A stretch of DNA of 64,000 nucleotides from Mycobacterium sp. OAS707. GTDB lineage: Bacteria > Actinomycetota > Actinomycetes > Mycobacteriales > Mycobacteriaceae. The stretch lies in contig NZ_JADBDS010000003.1 in assembly GCF_014873705.1 (NCBI RefSeq), forward strand, positions 310,001-374,000, written 5' to 3'. The stretch's first letter is position 1. Every line of letters starts with the position of its first letter. Position numbers and translations under genes: made by a program. Below are positions 16,438-24,748 of the stretch, one piece after another. The notes under the pieces were generated by a model. The model did not search any database, had not been told where the DNA came from, and saw nothing but the letters and a program-made list of their open reading frames with translations.

Positions 16438-18000
16438 TCACGCCTTTCTCTCGTAAATGATGTAGAGGTCATTGCGGAACACTTCGGTATAGGCAGCGAT
16501 CTTGTTGGACGAATACAGCTCGCCGAACGTCTTGTCGGGGGTCTTCCCGACGCGCATCACGATCCACTTGATCTGCTGACCGGGCGGATCGCTGAGGGCG
16601 GGATCCCATTTCTGGTAGCTGCCCTCGTAAACGTTGTTGGTGAGCGGCACCCTGGCGTTGAAGAGGACCGATTCATTGCCGAACGACTCGATCAATATCA
16701 CTTCGCCCTTGCGGTAATTGGCAGCGAGATACTCGCTGGTCTCCCTGACGTTGCTTTCCAATCCGATGAAGAGGCTGCCTTCCCTGGCAGTGACTGCGCC
16801 GGTCGGACCGTCCGGGAAGAGGGGGATGAGCGTGACGGCGCAGGCCAAGATGAGTCCGTAAACGCGTGCGCGCGAGGGGATGAGGCTGACGAGATATCCC
16901 CCGAGGATCGCCGCGGGAATGGCCATCAGTAGACCGAACCGGACGTTGTAGATGTCGCCTGTGATCTCCGCGACGTGTAGCGGGCGCTGGCCGACAGTGA
17001 GGGCTACGGCGAAGAAGGGCGCCATCGTCAGCAAGCCGAGTGTCGGCAGGGAGTCCAGTTTCCTGCGCTTCACTACCATCATGACCACGCCCACGAACAT
17101 GACGAGGACGAGGACCAGCCCGATGTTGTCCACCGTCGCATACCAGTACGTCTTGATCGCGACAATCGGGTTGCCGACCGCTTTCTCGCCCTCGCTCACC
17201 CATAGCGACGGCTTCGCATATTCGCCGTTCTGGAAATTCAGCGGATTGCCGAAGATGAGGGTGTTCCAACCTATCCAGAGCGCAATGGCGGCGCCTGCGA
17301 AGAACAGAAACGTCAGCAACACACCCTCAGCGGCGCTCCGGCCGAACTTCCGCCACGCGGCGAACAACAGCACCGCCGCCAGTACGAAGGTGACGACCCA
17401 GGCCTCGTAGCGTGTCAGGCAACCGAGAAACAGCGCGAACGCACCGGCGAAGAGGAACGGATAGCCGCGCGAATGGTCGTCTGTCTGAATCCACTTCTGC
17501 ACGTAGTAGGTCGCGGCGGCGACAGTGGCGAAGAAGAGCAGTTCGGTCATCGGGGTGCTCTGCATGTAGAGCACATTGGGATTCAGAGCGAACACCAGAG
17601 TTCCGGCGACCGCGGCAGTTCGTGTATTGGTGAGATCTCGGATGATCCGGTAGATGAAGACGCAGCTGACGACGTAGCTGGCCATGCTCACCACACTGCC
17701 GGCGAAACCGCTGTAGTAGAACGAATCCACCCACACGAACGGCAGCATCAACAGGTGCGGTACCGGCAACCAGACGCCGCCCAGCTGCGCGAAGCCCGCG
17801 GTCGGGCTGTCCAGCGTGCGTGCGGCGATCTGCAGATGCGAAATCGAGTCCGCATAGCCGAGGGCGATGCCCTTGCTGACGAAGTACATGTACGCGCAGA
17901 CAGAGGTGATGACAGCGAAGATCGCCACCCACCATGATGTGTGATCGGGACGGGCCGCGGGGGCTGCGGCACGGACCTTTACCGCTTCGGTGACGATCAC
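16438..18000 (-). CDS. Polytopic GT-C-type (GT39/ArnT-like) membrane glycosyltransferase
   Basis: A 520-residue protein with about ten membrane helices. The first external loop contains G-Y-A-D-S-I-S-H, where GT-C enzymes keep their catalytic acidic residue, and a G-G-V-W-L-P-V-P-H segment follows as in PMT/ArnT-like proteins. The C-terminal 110 residues are soluble and probably outside the membrane. Such enzymes move a sugar from a polyprenyl phosphate carrier to a glycan, lipid or protein acceptor. Its start overlaps the stop of the upstream polyprenyl-phosphate GT2-like gene by four bases, which is the expected donor-maker. Acceptor unknown. Confidence 0.82.
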   Translation of the reverse strand: MIVTEAVKVRAAAPAARPDHTSWWVAIFAVITSVCAYMYFVSKGIALGYADSISHLQIAARTLDSPTAGFAQLGGVWLPVPHLLMLPFVWVDSFYYSGFAGSVVSMASYVVSCVFIYRIIRDLTNTRTAAVAGTLVFALNPNVLYMQSTPMTELLFFATVAAATYYVQKWIQTDDHSRGYPFLFAGAFALFLGCLTRYEAWVVTFVLAAVLLFAAWRKFGRSAAEGVLLTFLFFAGAAIALWIGWNTLIFGNPLNFQNGEYAKPSLWVSEGEKAVGNPIVAIKTYWYATVDNIGLVLVLVMFVGVVMMVVKRRKLDSLPTLGLLTMAPFFAVALTVGQRPLHVAEITGDIYNVRFGLLMAIPAAILGGYLVSLIPSRARVYGLILACAVTLIPLFPDGPTGAVTAREGSLFIGLESNVRETSEYLAANYRKGEVILIESFGNESVLFNARVPLTNNVYEGSYQKWDPALSDPPGQQIKWIVMRVGKTPDKTFGELYSSNKIAAYTEVFRNDLYIIYERKA

Positions 18001-18827
18001 GATGCGTCCTGTCCCGCGATTCTGATGGCGATCGCGGCAAGTGGATCGTTGACTACCAGGCCACGCTGACGAGGCCCCGCGAGTTCATGTCGAACGTTGT
18101 AGAGGTCGACGAAGGACCGGATCACCACTCTGACCTTCAGACCGGTCTGCGTACCGTTCACGCGTGGATAGTGCGGTACAGGGACCTCGACGAACTTCTG
18201 ACCGTCGCGGTAGAGCCGGGCCAGCAGCTCCGGCGAGATCGCCGCGTAATCGCTTTGCAAGCGGCCGACGACGGCTCCGATCGCTGTTCGGTGCATCAAC
18301 TTGAAGCCGCAATCCACGTCGGCCGCCTGGAATTTCAACACGAGCCGGCTGATGCCGTGCCACATACGGCCCGCGGCCCTTCGCGCCAAGTTGTCGGCAC
18401 GCTTGGTGCGTACCCCTAGCACGACGTTGACGTCGTGCGAGTACGCGGCCACCAACAGCAACGCCAGATCGCTCGGATTGAACTGGCCATCGGAGTCGCA
18501 AAAGGCCACCCATTCACAACCCGTCGCCAGTGCCGCGCTGAACCCCGAACGCAGCGCCCGACCGTAGCCGCCGTTGACCTCGTGGGAGACGGTCTCGACA
18601 GGGTAAGTGCTCCTGAGGTTTTCGATGACGTCGGCGGTGTCGTCGGTCGACCCGTCATCGACGATGATGACGGCTCGCTTCTCGATGCCGACCGCGTCGA
18701 AGAATTCGAATGCCTTCGTCACGACGCCGACGAGGTTGGCTGCTTCGTTGAATGCCGGCATGAACAACGCGACACTGGGCAGTGGTGTTTTAGCAATGGG
18801 CAATATCCGCATGATGCTCTTCTCCAT
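17997..18827 (-). CDS. GT2 glycosyltransferase, polyprenyl-phosphate sugar synthase-like
   Basis: A 276-residue GT-A-fold protein of the dolichyl-phosphate-mannose-synthase-like group. It shows the opening F-M-P-A-F-N-E-A-A-N, the V-D-D-G-S-T-D-D-T nucleotide motif, the C-D-S-D-G-Q metal motif and the D-C-G-F-K-L-M segment typical of DPMS-like enzymes. No membrane helices are obvious. It should charge a polyprenyl phosphate with one sugar. A second in-frame ATG at 18812 (M-R-I-L-P-I) is a good alternative start. It overlaps the upstream GtrA gene and the downstream GT-C gene. Donor synthase, GtrA flippase and GT-C transferase make a coherent pathway. Confidence 0.88.
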   Translation of the reverse strand: MEKSIMRILPIAKTPLPSVALFMPAFNEAANLVGVVTKAFEFFDAVGIEKRAVIIVDDGSTDDTADVIENLRSTYPVETVSHEVNGGYGRALRSGFSAALATGCEWVAFCDSDGQFNPSDLALLLVAAYSHDVNVVLGVRTKRADNLARRAAGRMWHGISRLVLKFQAADVDCGFKLMHRTAIGAVVGRLQSDYAAISPELLARLYRDGQKFVEVPVPHYPRVNGTQTGLKVRVVIRSFVDLYNVRHELAGPRQRGLVVNDPLAAIAIRIAGQDAS

Positions 18828-19257
18828 GAACGGTCGATGAAGGTTTACGTTCGGCTTTGAACACGACGAAGTGGTTCACAAGGAAAGTCCAGACTGTGCT
18901 GGCAGCGTTCGCGACGAGCAGCGCAAGCCAGAGCCACAGACCTGTCTCACAAAGCAGCCAGAAGACGGCCGCATTGATGATGCTGACCGAGATCAGCGCG
19001 CTGGTGTTGAATTTGGCCCACCGCACAAGCAGCGATTCACCGCGCAGACGGTCGCGCCAGGTGAACACCTGACTCAGTGTGAAATTCAGCTGTGCGGAAA
19101 GAAGAAAGGCGATCAAGTCGGCACAGTAGAGATGCATGCTGTGTTCGAGACAAACCATGAGGCCTAATTGGACTGTGTAGCAGAGCATTCCGACCGCTGC
19201 GAACCGCACGATCCGGGGGGCGAAGTTGAGGCCCGTCTCCGCTGCCACCGTTGTCAT
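18790..19257 (-). CDS. GtrA-like membrane protein
   Basis: A 155-residue protein with four membrane helices, and R-F-A-A-V-G before helix 1 as in GtrA family proteins, plus an N-F-T-L-S-Q-V-F-T-W segment between helices 2 and 3. GtrA proteins are thought to flip polyprenyl-phosphate-linked sugars across the membrane. It lies 18 bases after the giant exported protein and overlaps the next GT2 gene, so it should be part of the same transcript. Confidence 0.88.
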   Translation of the reverse strand: MTTVAAETGLNFAPRIVRFAAVGMLCYTVQLGLMVCLEHSMHLYCADLIAFLLSAQLNFTLSQVFTWRDRLRGESLLVRWAKFNTSALISVSIINAAVFWLLCETGLWLWLALLVANAASTVWTFLVNHFVVFKAERKPSSTVHGEEHHADIAHC

Positions 19258-19275
19258 ATTCCCCCCGCTTTCGAT

Positions 19276-22200
19276 TCAGACTGCTGCCGGCGACACGGAC
19301 ACGTTGTCGAATACCGACGTGTTGATCATCGAGCCGTTGTGCGAGCAGACGAAGAAGCCGAACTCCGCAGCGGTTCCCAACGCGAGAACTGTTGTGCCAA
19401 CTGGTGTCCACGTGGTGCCGTTCGCGGAAACGTAGGCGGTGATCACGCTGCCCGACCGGGTGAGCTTCAGCCACGCATTCGTGGGTGTGTACGGAACGGA
19501 ATCGGTATTGCCTGTGAAGTTGTATTGGAATGCGACTCCGTGCTGGGGGGTGACAGCAAGTAGCGCGTAAGGCGATCCGGAGGCAGTGGACTGCTTGATC
19601 ATCACACCCGATTTGGCCCAGGGATCCGTTGGTGTCTGGCTGGCGACTCGCGCGATGATCGTGCCGTCTCCCGTCAACTTCTGGTGCACGAACTGGAACT
19701 GGTCGGCGCTGCCCCAGATGTCGTTGCCTGCACCCTTTACCGTGAACGAGCCCGCCGAGTACGTGCTCGAACCAGCCACCGTGGGTGTGCCGATGTCACC
19801 TGCCTGCCACGGCGCGGGTACCGCAGGGGGCGCCGCGACACCTTGGGTCACCCGGACGTTGTCGAACGTCGCGGTGCTCAACTGCCCACCATTGTGCGAT
19901 GTGACGAACAACCCGATCTGCGCATCAGCGCCTGCCGCAGCAGCGACGGTGGCCGTCCCTACTTGAGTCCACGTCTGACCGTCAACCGAGGCATAACTCG
20001 TGACCGTGTTGCCGGAACGCGTCAGCTTCAGCCATGACGCTCCCGCCGGGCCCCCGACCGAATTGTTGAAGTTGGACTGGAAGTTCACCCCGTTGCCGGG
20101 TGTGACGGCAAGCAGGGCGTATGGCGAGCCGGCGATCGTCGACTGCTTGATCATCACACCGGCCTTGGCCCACGGGTCGGTCGGTGCCTGGCCAGTGACG
20201 TGCGCGACGATCTCACCGTCACCGGACAGCGCTTGATGCACGAACTGGAACTGGTCTGCGGTGTCCCAGATGTCGTTGCCGCCACCCCTGACCGTGAACA
20301 CGCCACCGGCATACGACGATGCACCTGACACGGCCGGGCCCCCGACGTCGTCGGCGGTCCACGGGGCAGGCAACACTGCCCTGGTCACCGAGACGTTGTC
20401 GAAGGTCGCGGTGCTCAACTGCGCGCCGTTGTGTGACGTGACGAACAATCCGATCTGCGCGGCGGCACCCAAAGCCACTGTGGCCGTGCCTACTTGGTTC
20501 CAGCTCTGCCCATCGGTCGAAGCGAAGCTCGTCACCGTGTTGCCGGTGCGCGTGAGTTTCAGCCACGCGGTCCCTGCTGGGATCGCCGGACCTGCCACCG
20601 AGTTGTTGAAGTTGGACTGGAAGTTCAGCCCATGGTCCGGCGTCACCGCGATCAGCGCGTACGGTGCGCCGGCCGCCGTCGACTGCTTGACCATCAGGCC
20701 GGCCTTGGCCCATCCGTCAGTGACCTGCTGACTGGTGACTCGCGCGACGATCTCACCATCACCCGTCAGACCCTGATGTAGGAATTGGAATTGGTCCGCG
20801 GTGCCCCAGATGTCGTTGCCGCCACCCTTGACGGTGTAGGTGTTGCCGATGATGGTGGTGCCGCCTGCGAGCGTCGGGGCCCCGACGTCCTCGCTCGTCC
20901 ATTCCGGGTGAGATGAAACGCTGACGTTGTCGAACGTCGAGGTGTTCAATGTGCCGTTCACATGAGAGGTGACTGCAAGGCCTGCAGTGGCATTCGCGCC
21001 CATGACCACTGTTGCCTGGCCTACGAGGGTCCAGTCGGTGCCGTTGGCGGACGTGTAACCCCTGAACACGTCGCCTTGGCGCTCCAGCTTCAGCCACGCG
21101 TTGGGATACGTGTATGGCGCATTCCCGCTTTCGCCGTTGAAGTTGTACTGGAATCTGACGCCGTTGTCGGGAGTGGCCGCCAGCAGTACGTACTTGCTGT
21201 TCGGATCCGTCGACTCCTTGATGATGATTCCCGACTTGGCGAAGGGGTCGGTGTCGTCCTGCGAGGTCACCCGGGCGATGACCGTGCCGTCGCCACCGAA
21301 TGACTGGTAGACATAATGGAATTCGTCGGTGTCGGCCCAGATGTCGTTGCCGGACCCCCGCACTGTGAATACGCCGTTTTGAAACGACGTGTAGCCCAAC
21401 GTGGTGCGAACTCCGATGTCGCCGTCGTGCCATGGCGCAGGCGGTGTGAAGAACTTGTCGTAGTTCACCGTGTAGGTTGCATCGGCGCCTGGCGTCGTGA
21501 GCGTGTGAGTCTGGGCCTGGCCGTCGGACCAGTTGTCGAATACGAACTGTCCGTCGCTGACGAATTGCGGTGAAAGCCCGCCGATCACGCGTTCCACACC
21601 CACGACGGCTCGTTCCGTGTGCGAGCCCTTGTATGGGATGCCGTCGATGGTGAAGGATGCCTCCGGATCGCTCGCGTTGACGGTGAGATTGACGAGGTTT
21701 GGCTTTATCTCGACCGACCGCGAGGTCGATAGGCCACTGCTGTCGGTCACCGTGAGCGTCAGGATGTAGGACGTGGTGTCGATGTTGTCGGGACTGCGCG
21801 GGATGGTGATGCTTCCGGTGGGGCCGACGATGTCGTTGCGGAACGGGTGGATGTGTTCGGCGTGATGGAACACGACCGACCAGTTGTACGCGCTGGCAGG
21901 CAGCGTGCCGTCCTCGGCGTCGGAACCGATGCCGCTGAACGTGATCACATCACCGGCGTTGTACTTGGTCGCAGAGGTCGGGCTGAGGATCTGAGCGGTC
22001 GGTGCGGTACTGCCGACGACGATTCGCTTTGCGGCCTGGCCGATCTTCGCGCCGTCGCTGACTGTCAGGGTCACGTCATAGGGACCGTTGACTGTGTAGG
22101 TATGTGTCGGGTTGGTCGATGTCGACGTCGCGCCGTCGCCAAAGTTCCACGCATACGTCAGGGTCGTGTCGGGGTCCGGATCGTTGGAGCCTTGCGAGGA

Positions 22201-24246
22201 GAAGTTGACCGTCAACGGTGACAGACCGTTGTCGGGACTGGCGGTGATGACTGCGCTCGGCGCGCGGTTGCCGCCCGACGGGGCGATCATCGACAGCTCG
22301 CCGGGGAAGATGTTCAGTTGATAGATGTTGCCGTCGGGTCCCTGGGCAAGCTTGACGACGGTGCCGGCATTGCTGTCGAACATCTGCTCGCCGATGAAGC
22401 TGCTGTAGGTGGAGTCGAAGGTCAACGTCTTGATCCAGCCGAGCGTGTAGTCGGCGATGAACACCTTGTTCTCATACGACGGGTCGAAAGTTGTACCGGT
22501 GTAGACCATCACGGCCGTGATCGAACCCGCGTGCGCCTCGTCTGCAGTGTGCGCGTAGGAATAGATCGGGTTCGCGAACCCGCACCCGTCACAGACTCCT
22601 TCGGCCAGCGGCCAGCCGTAATTGGCGCCAGGTGTGACGACGTCGAGTTCTTCGAAAAGGCTGCCGCCTACATCGCCTGCCATGAGCTTGCCGTCGGGTG
22701 TGAAGGTGAATCGGAACGGGTTGCGAAGTCCGTACGCCCAGATCTGGGGCAATGCCCCGGGGGTATCGACGAACGGATTGTCCGCAGGCACAGTGCCATC
22801 CGGGTTGATGCGCAGGATCTTGCCGTGGACGTTGGCGAGGTTCTGCGAATTGGGGTTGTACGTGTTCATCCCCATCGCCCAGTAGAGCTTGCCGTCGGGG
22901 CCGAAATGAATTTCTCCACCGTGGTGGAACACGTTGCCCAACTGGTCGGATTCGAGTAATACGACCTCGGACGTGGGGTCGGCGGTGTTGCCGGACACCG
23001 TGATGCGCGACAAGCGATCGTGGTTCTGCGCAGTGGTGTAGGAGACGTACAGGTAGCCGTTTTGGGTGAAATTCGGATCGACTTCGATACCGAGAAGGCC
23101 GCGTTCCTCGTCGTTGTCGGTCTGCAGCACGGCCAGGGTGATCACCGGATCGGGGTGCAGCGTTCCGTCGTAAACCTTGATGGCGCCGCCCTTTTCGGCG
23201 ATGAGGATTCGGCCGTCAGGCAGGAAGCGGAAGTCAGTCGGCTGGTTGAGCCCGGACACGATGGTGGTTCTGTCGAACTCGGGATTCAAACCTTCGACGT
23301 CGGATGCGTCAAGCTCCAATTGGGTCGTCTGTCCAACGGTCGACGTTGCCCCCTGGCCGGAAAGGGCTTGGACGAGCTGTTGACGACCCCACGCCAGTAG
23401 TCCCAGAAGCGTTGGCGACTCCGGCGGAGCACCGGTGCCCGGTCCGATAGTGCCGAGTACTGTGCGGATCAAATCTGCCGCCACGGTGATCACAGTTCTG
23501 GGAATCGCCGCAATGGTGGGCATCGAATCCGCCGTTGCGGGCGCAAAGGTCGGCGTACTGAAGCCCTGGTCGGCGGTCGTACCGGCGATACGCGCGGGTG
23601 CGTCTACGGTGCCGCTCGAAAAACTCTGCACCTGCTCGACCGCATCAGCCCTGGTATAGGACGGTGCGTCGACAGCTTGCTTCCGCGCGAATCGTGTTGC
23701 GCTCGAGATAGTCCGGCGCTGGCCACGCGTAACGGCTTGACGCGGTGAGGCATCCTCAGTATTCGCGCCGCCTTTTGGCGGCACCGCGGTGTCGTGGTCG
23801 CTCGGCTGGTTCTCATCAGCGTCGGCAGCACCATCGTCGACGATTGACGTGTGCGCGCCACCGGAGCTTCGCACGATCACGCCGTCAGACGTGACCGTCT
23901 CCGTCGCCGTTGCCGATGCGCCCGGTTTGTCGCTCGTGCTGTTCGGGTCCGAGGACCCAGCGGAATTCGCCTGTGCGGCTTCGCTTGGCGTCGAGCTGTC
24001 CACCGTTGACGTCGAAGGAGACGCATTCGCCTCCGATGAGGTAGACGTGGGCGGAGAGGACCCGGTCGGGTCATCCGCCCACGCCACCCCCGGGAGGGCA
24101 ACGACGGCCGCGCCTACGCCGAGCACGACCGCGAGTGCGCCCACACGTCCAATGTGTTTCGCGTACCCATTGGTTAGCGGAGTCGCCCCGCTACCGCCCC
24201 CCCATTCAGCTGGCCGGTAACTCGCGTACGAAGTGGCTGCACGCAT
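19276..24246 (-). CDS. Giant exported sugar-dehydrogenase/PKD/lectin-like repeat protein
   Basis: A 1656-residue exported protein. Residues 1-58 hold a long signal region with the GRVGALAVVLGVG motif and the cleavage-like A-W-A-D-D. Residues 60-320 are low-complexity and Ser/Thr-rich. Residues about 323-653 read as a soluble aldose/glucose dehydrogenase beta-propeller of the PQQ-dependent type (P-D-G-R-I-L-I-A-E, R-G-L-L-G-I, G-L-R-N-P-F-R). A PKD domain lies at about 657-742, Ig-like segments follow to 930, then four tandem concanavalin-like units of 177-184 residues. It should bind and perhaps oxidise glycans at the cell surface. GGGGGGA precedes the start. It heads an operon with GtrA and three glycosyltransferases. 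Confidence 0.85.
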   Translation of the reverse strand: MRAATSYASYRPAEWGGGSGATPLTNGYAKHIGRVGALAVVLGVGAAVVALPGVAWADDPTGSSPPTSTSSEANASPSTSTVDSSTPSEAAQANSAGSSDPNSTSDKPGASATATETVTSDGVIVRSSGGAHTSIVDDGAADADENQPSDHDTAVPPKGGANTEDASPRQAVTRGQRRTISSATRFARKQAVDAPSYTRADAVEQVQSFSSGTVDAPARIAGTTADQGFSTPTFAPATADSMPTIAAIPRTVITVAADLIRTVLGTIGPGTGAPPESPTLLGLLAWGRQQLVQALSGQGATSTVGQTTQLELDASDVEGLNPEFDRTTIVSGLNQPTDFRFLPDGRILIAEKGGAIKVYDGTLHPDPVITLAVLQTDNDEERGLLGIEVDPNFTQNGYLYVSYTTAQNHDRLSRITVSGNTADPTSEVVLLESDQLGNVFHHGGEIHFGPDGKLYWAMGMNTYNPNSQNLANVHGKILRINPDGTVPADNPFVDTPGALPQIWAYGLRNPFRFTFTPDGKLMAGDVGGSLFEELDVVTPGANYGWPLAEGVCDGCGFANPIYSYAHTADEAHAGSITAVMVYTGTTFDPSYENKVFIADYTLGWIKTLTFDSTYSSFIGEQMFDSNAGTVVKLAQGPDGNIYQLNIFPGELSMIAPSGGNRAPSAVITASPDNGLSPLTVNFSSQGSNDPDPDTTLTYAWNFGDGATSTSTNPTHTYTVNGPYDVTLTVSDGAKIGQAAKRIVVGSTAPTAQILSPTSATKYNAGDVITFSGIGSDAEDGTLPASAYNWSVVFHHAEHIHPFRNDIVGPTGSITIPRSPDNIDTTSYILTLTVTDSSGLSTSRSVEIKPNLVNLTVNASDPEASFTIDGIPYKGSHTERAVVGVERVIGGLSPQFVSDGQFVFDNWSDGQAQTHTLTTPGADATYTVNYDKFFTPPAPWHDGDIGVRTTLGYTSFQNGVFTVRGSGNDIWADTDEFHYVYQSFGGDGTVIARVTSQDDTDPFAKSGIIIKESTDPNSKYVLLAATPDNGVRFQYNFNGESGNAPYTYPNAWLKLERQGDVFRGYTSANGTDWTLVGQATVVMGANATAGLAVTSHVNGTLNTSTFDNVSVSSHPEWTSEDVGAPTLAGGTTIIGNTYTVKGGGNDIWGTADQFQFLHQGLTGDGEIVARVTSQQVTDGWAKAGLMVKQSTAAGAPYALIAVTPDHGLNFQSNFNNSVAGPAIPAGTAWLKLTRTGNTVTSFASTDGQSWNQVGTATVALGAAAQIGLFVTSHNGAQLSTATFDNVSVTRAVLPAPWTADDVGGPAVSGASSYAGGVFTVRGGGNDIWDTADQFQFVHQALSGDGEIVAHVTGQAPTDPWAKAGVMIKQSTIAGSPYALLAVTPGNGVNFQSNFNNSVGGPAGASWLKLTRSGNTVTSYASVDGQTWTQVGTATVAAAAGADAQIGLFVTSHNGGQLSTATFDNVRVTQGVAAPPAVPAPWQAGDIGTPTVAGSSTYSAGSFTVKGAGNDIWGSADQFQFVHQKLTGDGTIIARVASQTPTDPWAKSGVMIKQSTASGSPYALLAVTPQHGVAFQYNFTGNTDSVPYTPTNAWLKLTRSGSVITAYVSANGTTWTPVGTTVLALGTAAEFGFFVCSHNGSMINTSVFDNVSVSPAAV
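19279..21441 (-). repeat. Four tandem ~180-codon lectin-like repeats within the giant protein gene
   Basis: Four consecutive coding units begin near codons 936, 1113, 1293 and 1477, each marked by a tryptophan (W939, W1116, W1296, W1480). Each unit contains G-N-D-I-W, a G-D-G-x-I-x-A-R/H-V strand, an A-K-x-G-x-x-I/V-K segment and an S-T-x-F-D-N-V-x-V ending. The units correspond to 21441-20911, 20910-20371, 20370-19819 and 19818-19279. Units 2 and 3 are the most alike and share long near-identical stretches, which suggests recent duplication. Confidence 0.85.
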
Positions 24247-24748
24247 GATCCCCCCACCGATCGGCCCGATATTCAGCAGCAGTCAATATTTGCTACTGAA
24301 TAGTGGCACCAAATTGTCAGCAACGTGAGATATCTATCGCCCATGGGGTGGCAAGATCTTGCTTTTGCAACGACTACCATGTGAGACCGCAATGGCCTGA
24401 CATCGGCTTTAGCGTAGTTGAGCTGGTTTTTGTCTCGACCAGCGCATCAAATGACAAACACAACTGGCGTCAATATTGCTATGCCATGTCCGCCATGGCG
24501 CTCGGGCCTCAGTGCCGGTACAGCGAATGTCTAGGTGACCTTTACCAATTTGCTAGCAACAATACAAAGGCCCGGTTGGGCATATTCGCACCCGTCCTGT
24601 GAAGGATGCACAGGTGAATTCTGGGTAACTCTCCTGCCACTGCAGGGAAGGTCAATGCTGCGGAGACGAGTGACCGGCCGCCTCGCAAACGCGACGACCA
24701 GCCCAGCGGCCACACAAGTGGATGTGCTCCTCGCACCTTCGCCGACCG
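24247..24748. other. AT-richer intergenic region upstream of the giant protein gene
   Basis: About 500 bases with no convincing gene, visibly poorer in G+C than its surroundings. It contains a direct repeat, GTCAATATTTGCTA at 24282-24295 and GTCAATATTGCTA at 24469-24481, and a perfect 12-base palindrome GCAAGATCTTGC at 24351-24362. A 99-codon frame at 24303-24602 lacks coding character. The region probably carries the promoter and regulatory sites for the leftward operon that starts at 24246. Confidence 0.5.

Noticed and set aside
24303..24602. A 99-codon plus-strand frame in the intergenic region
   Set aside because: No ribosome-binding site, odd composition (many Cys, Gln, Asn) and no motif; the region looks regulatory.
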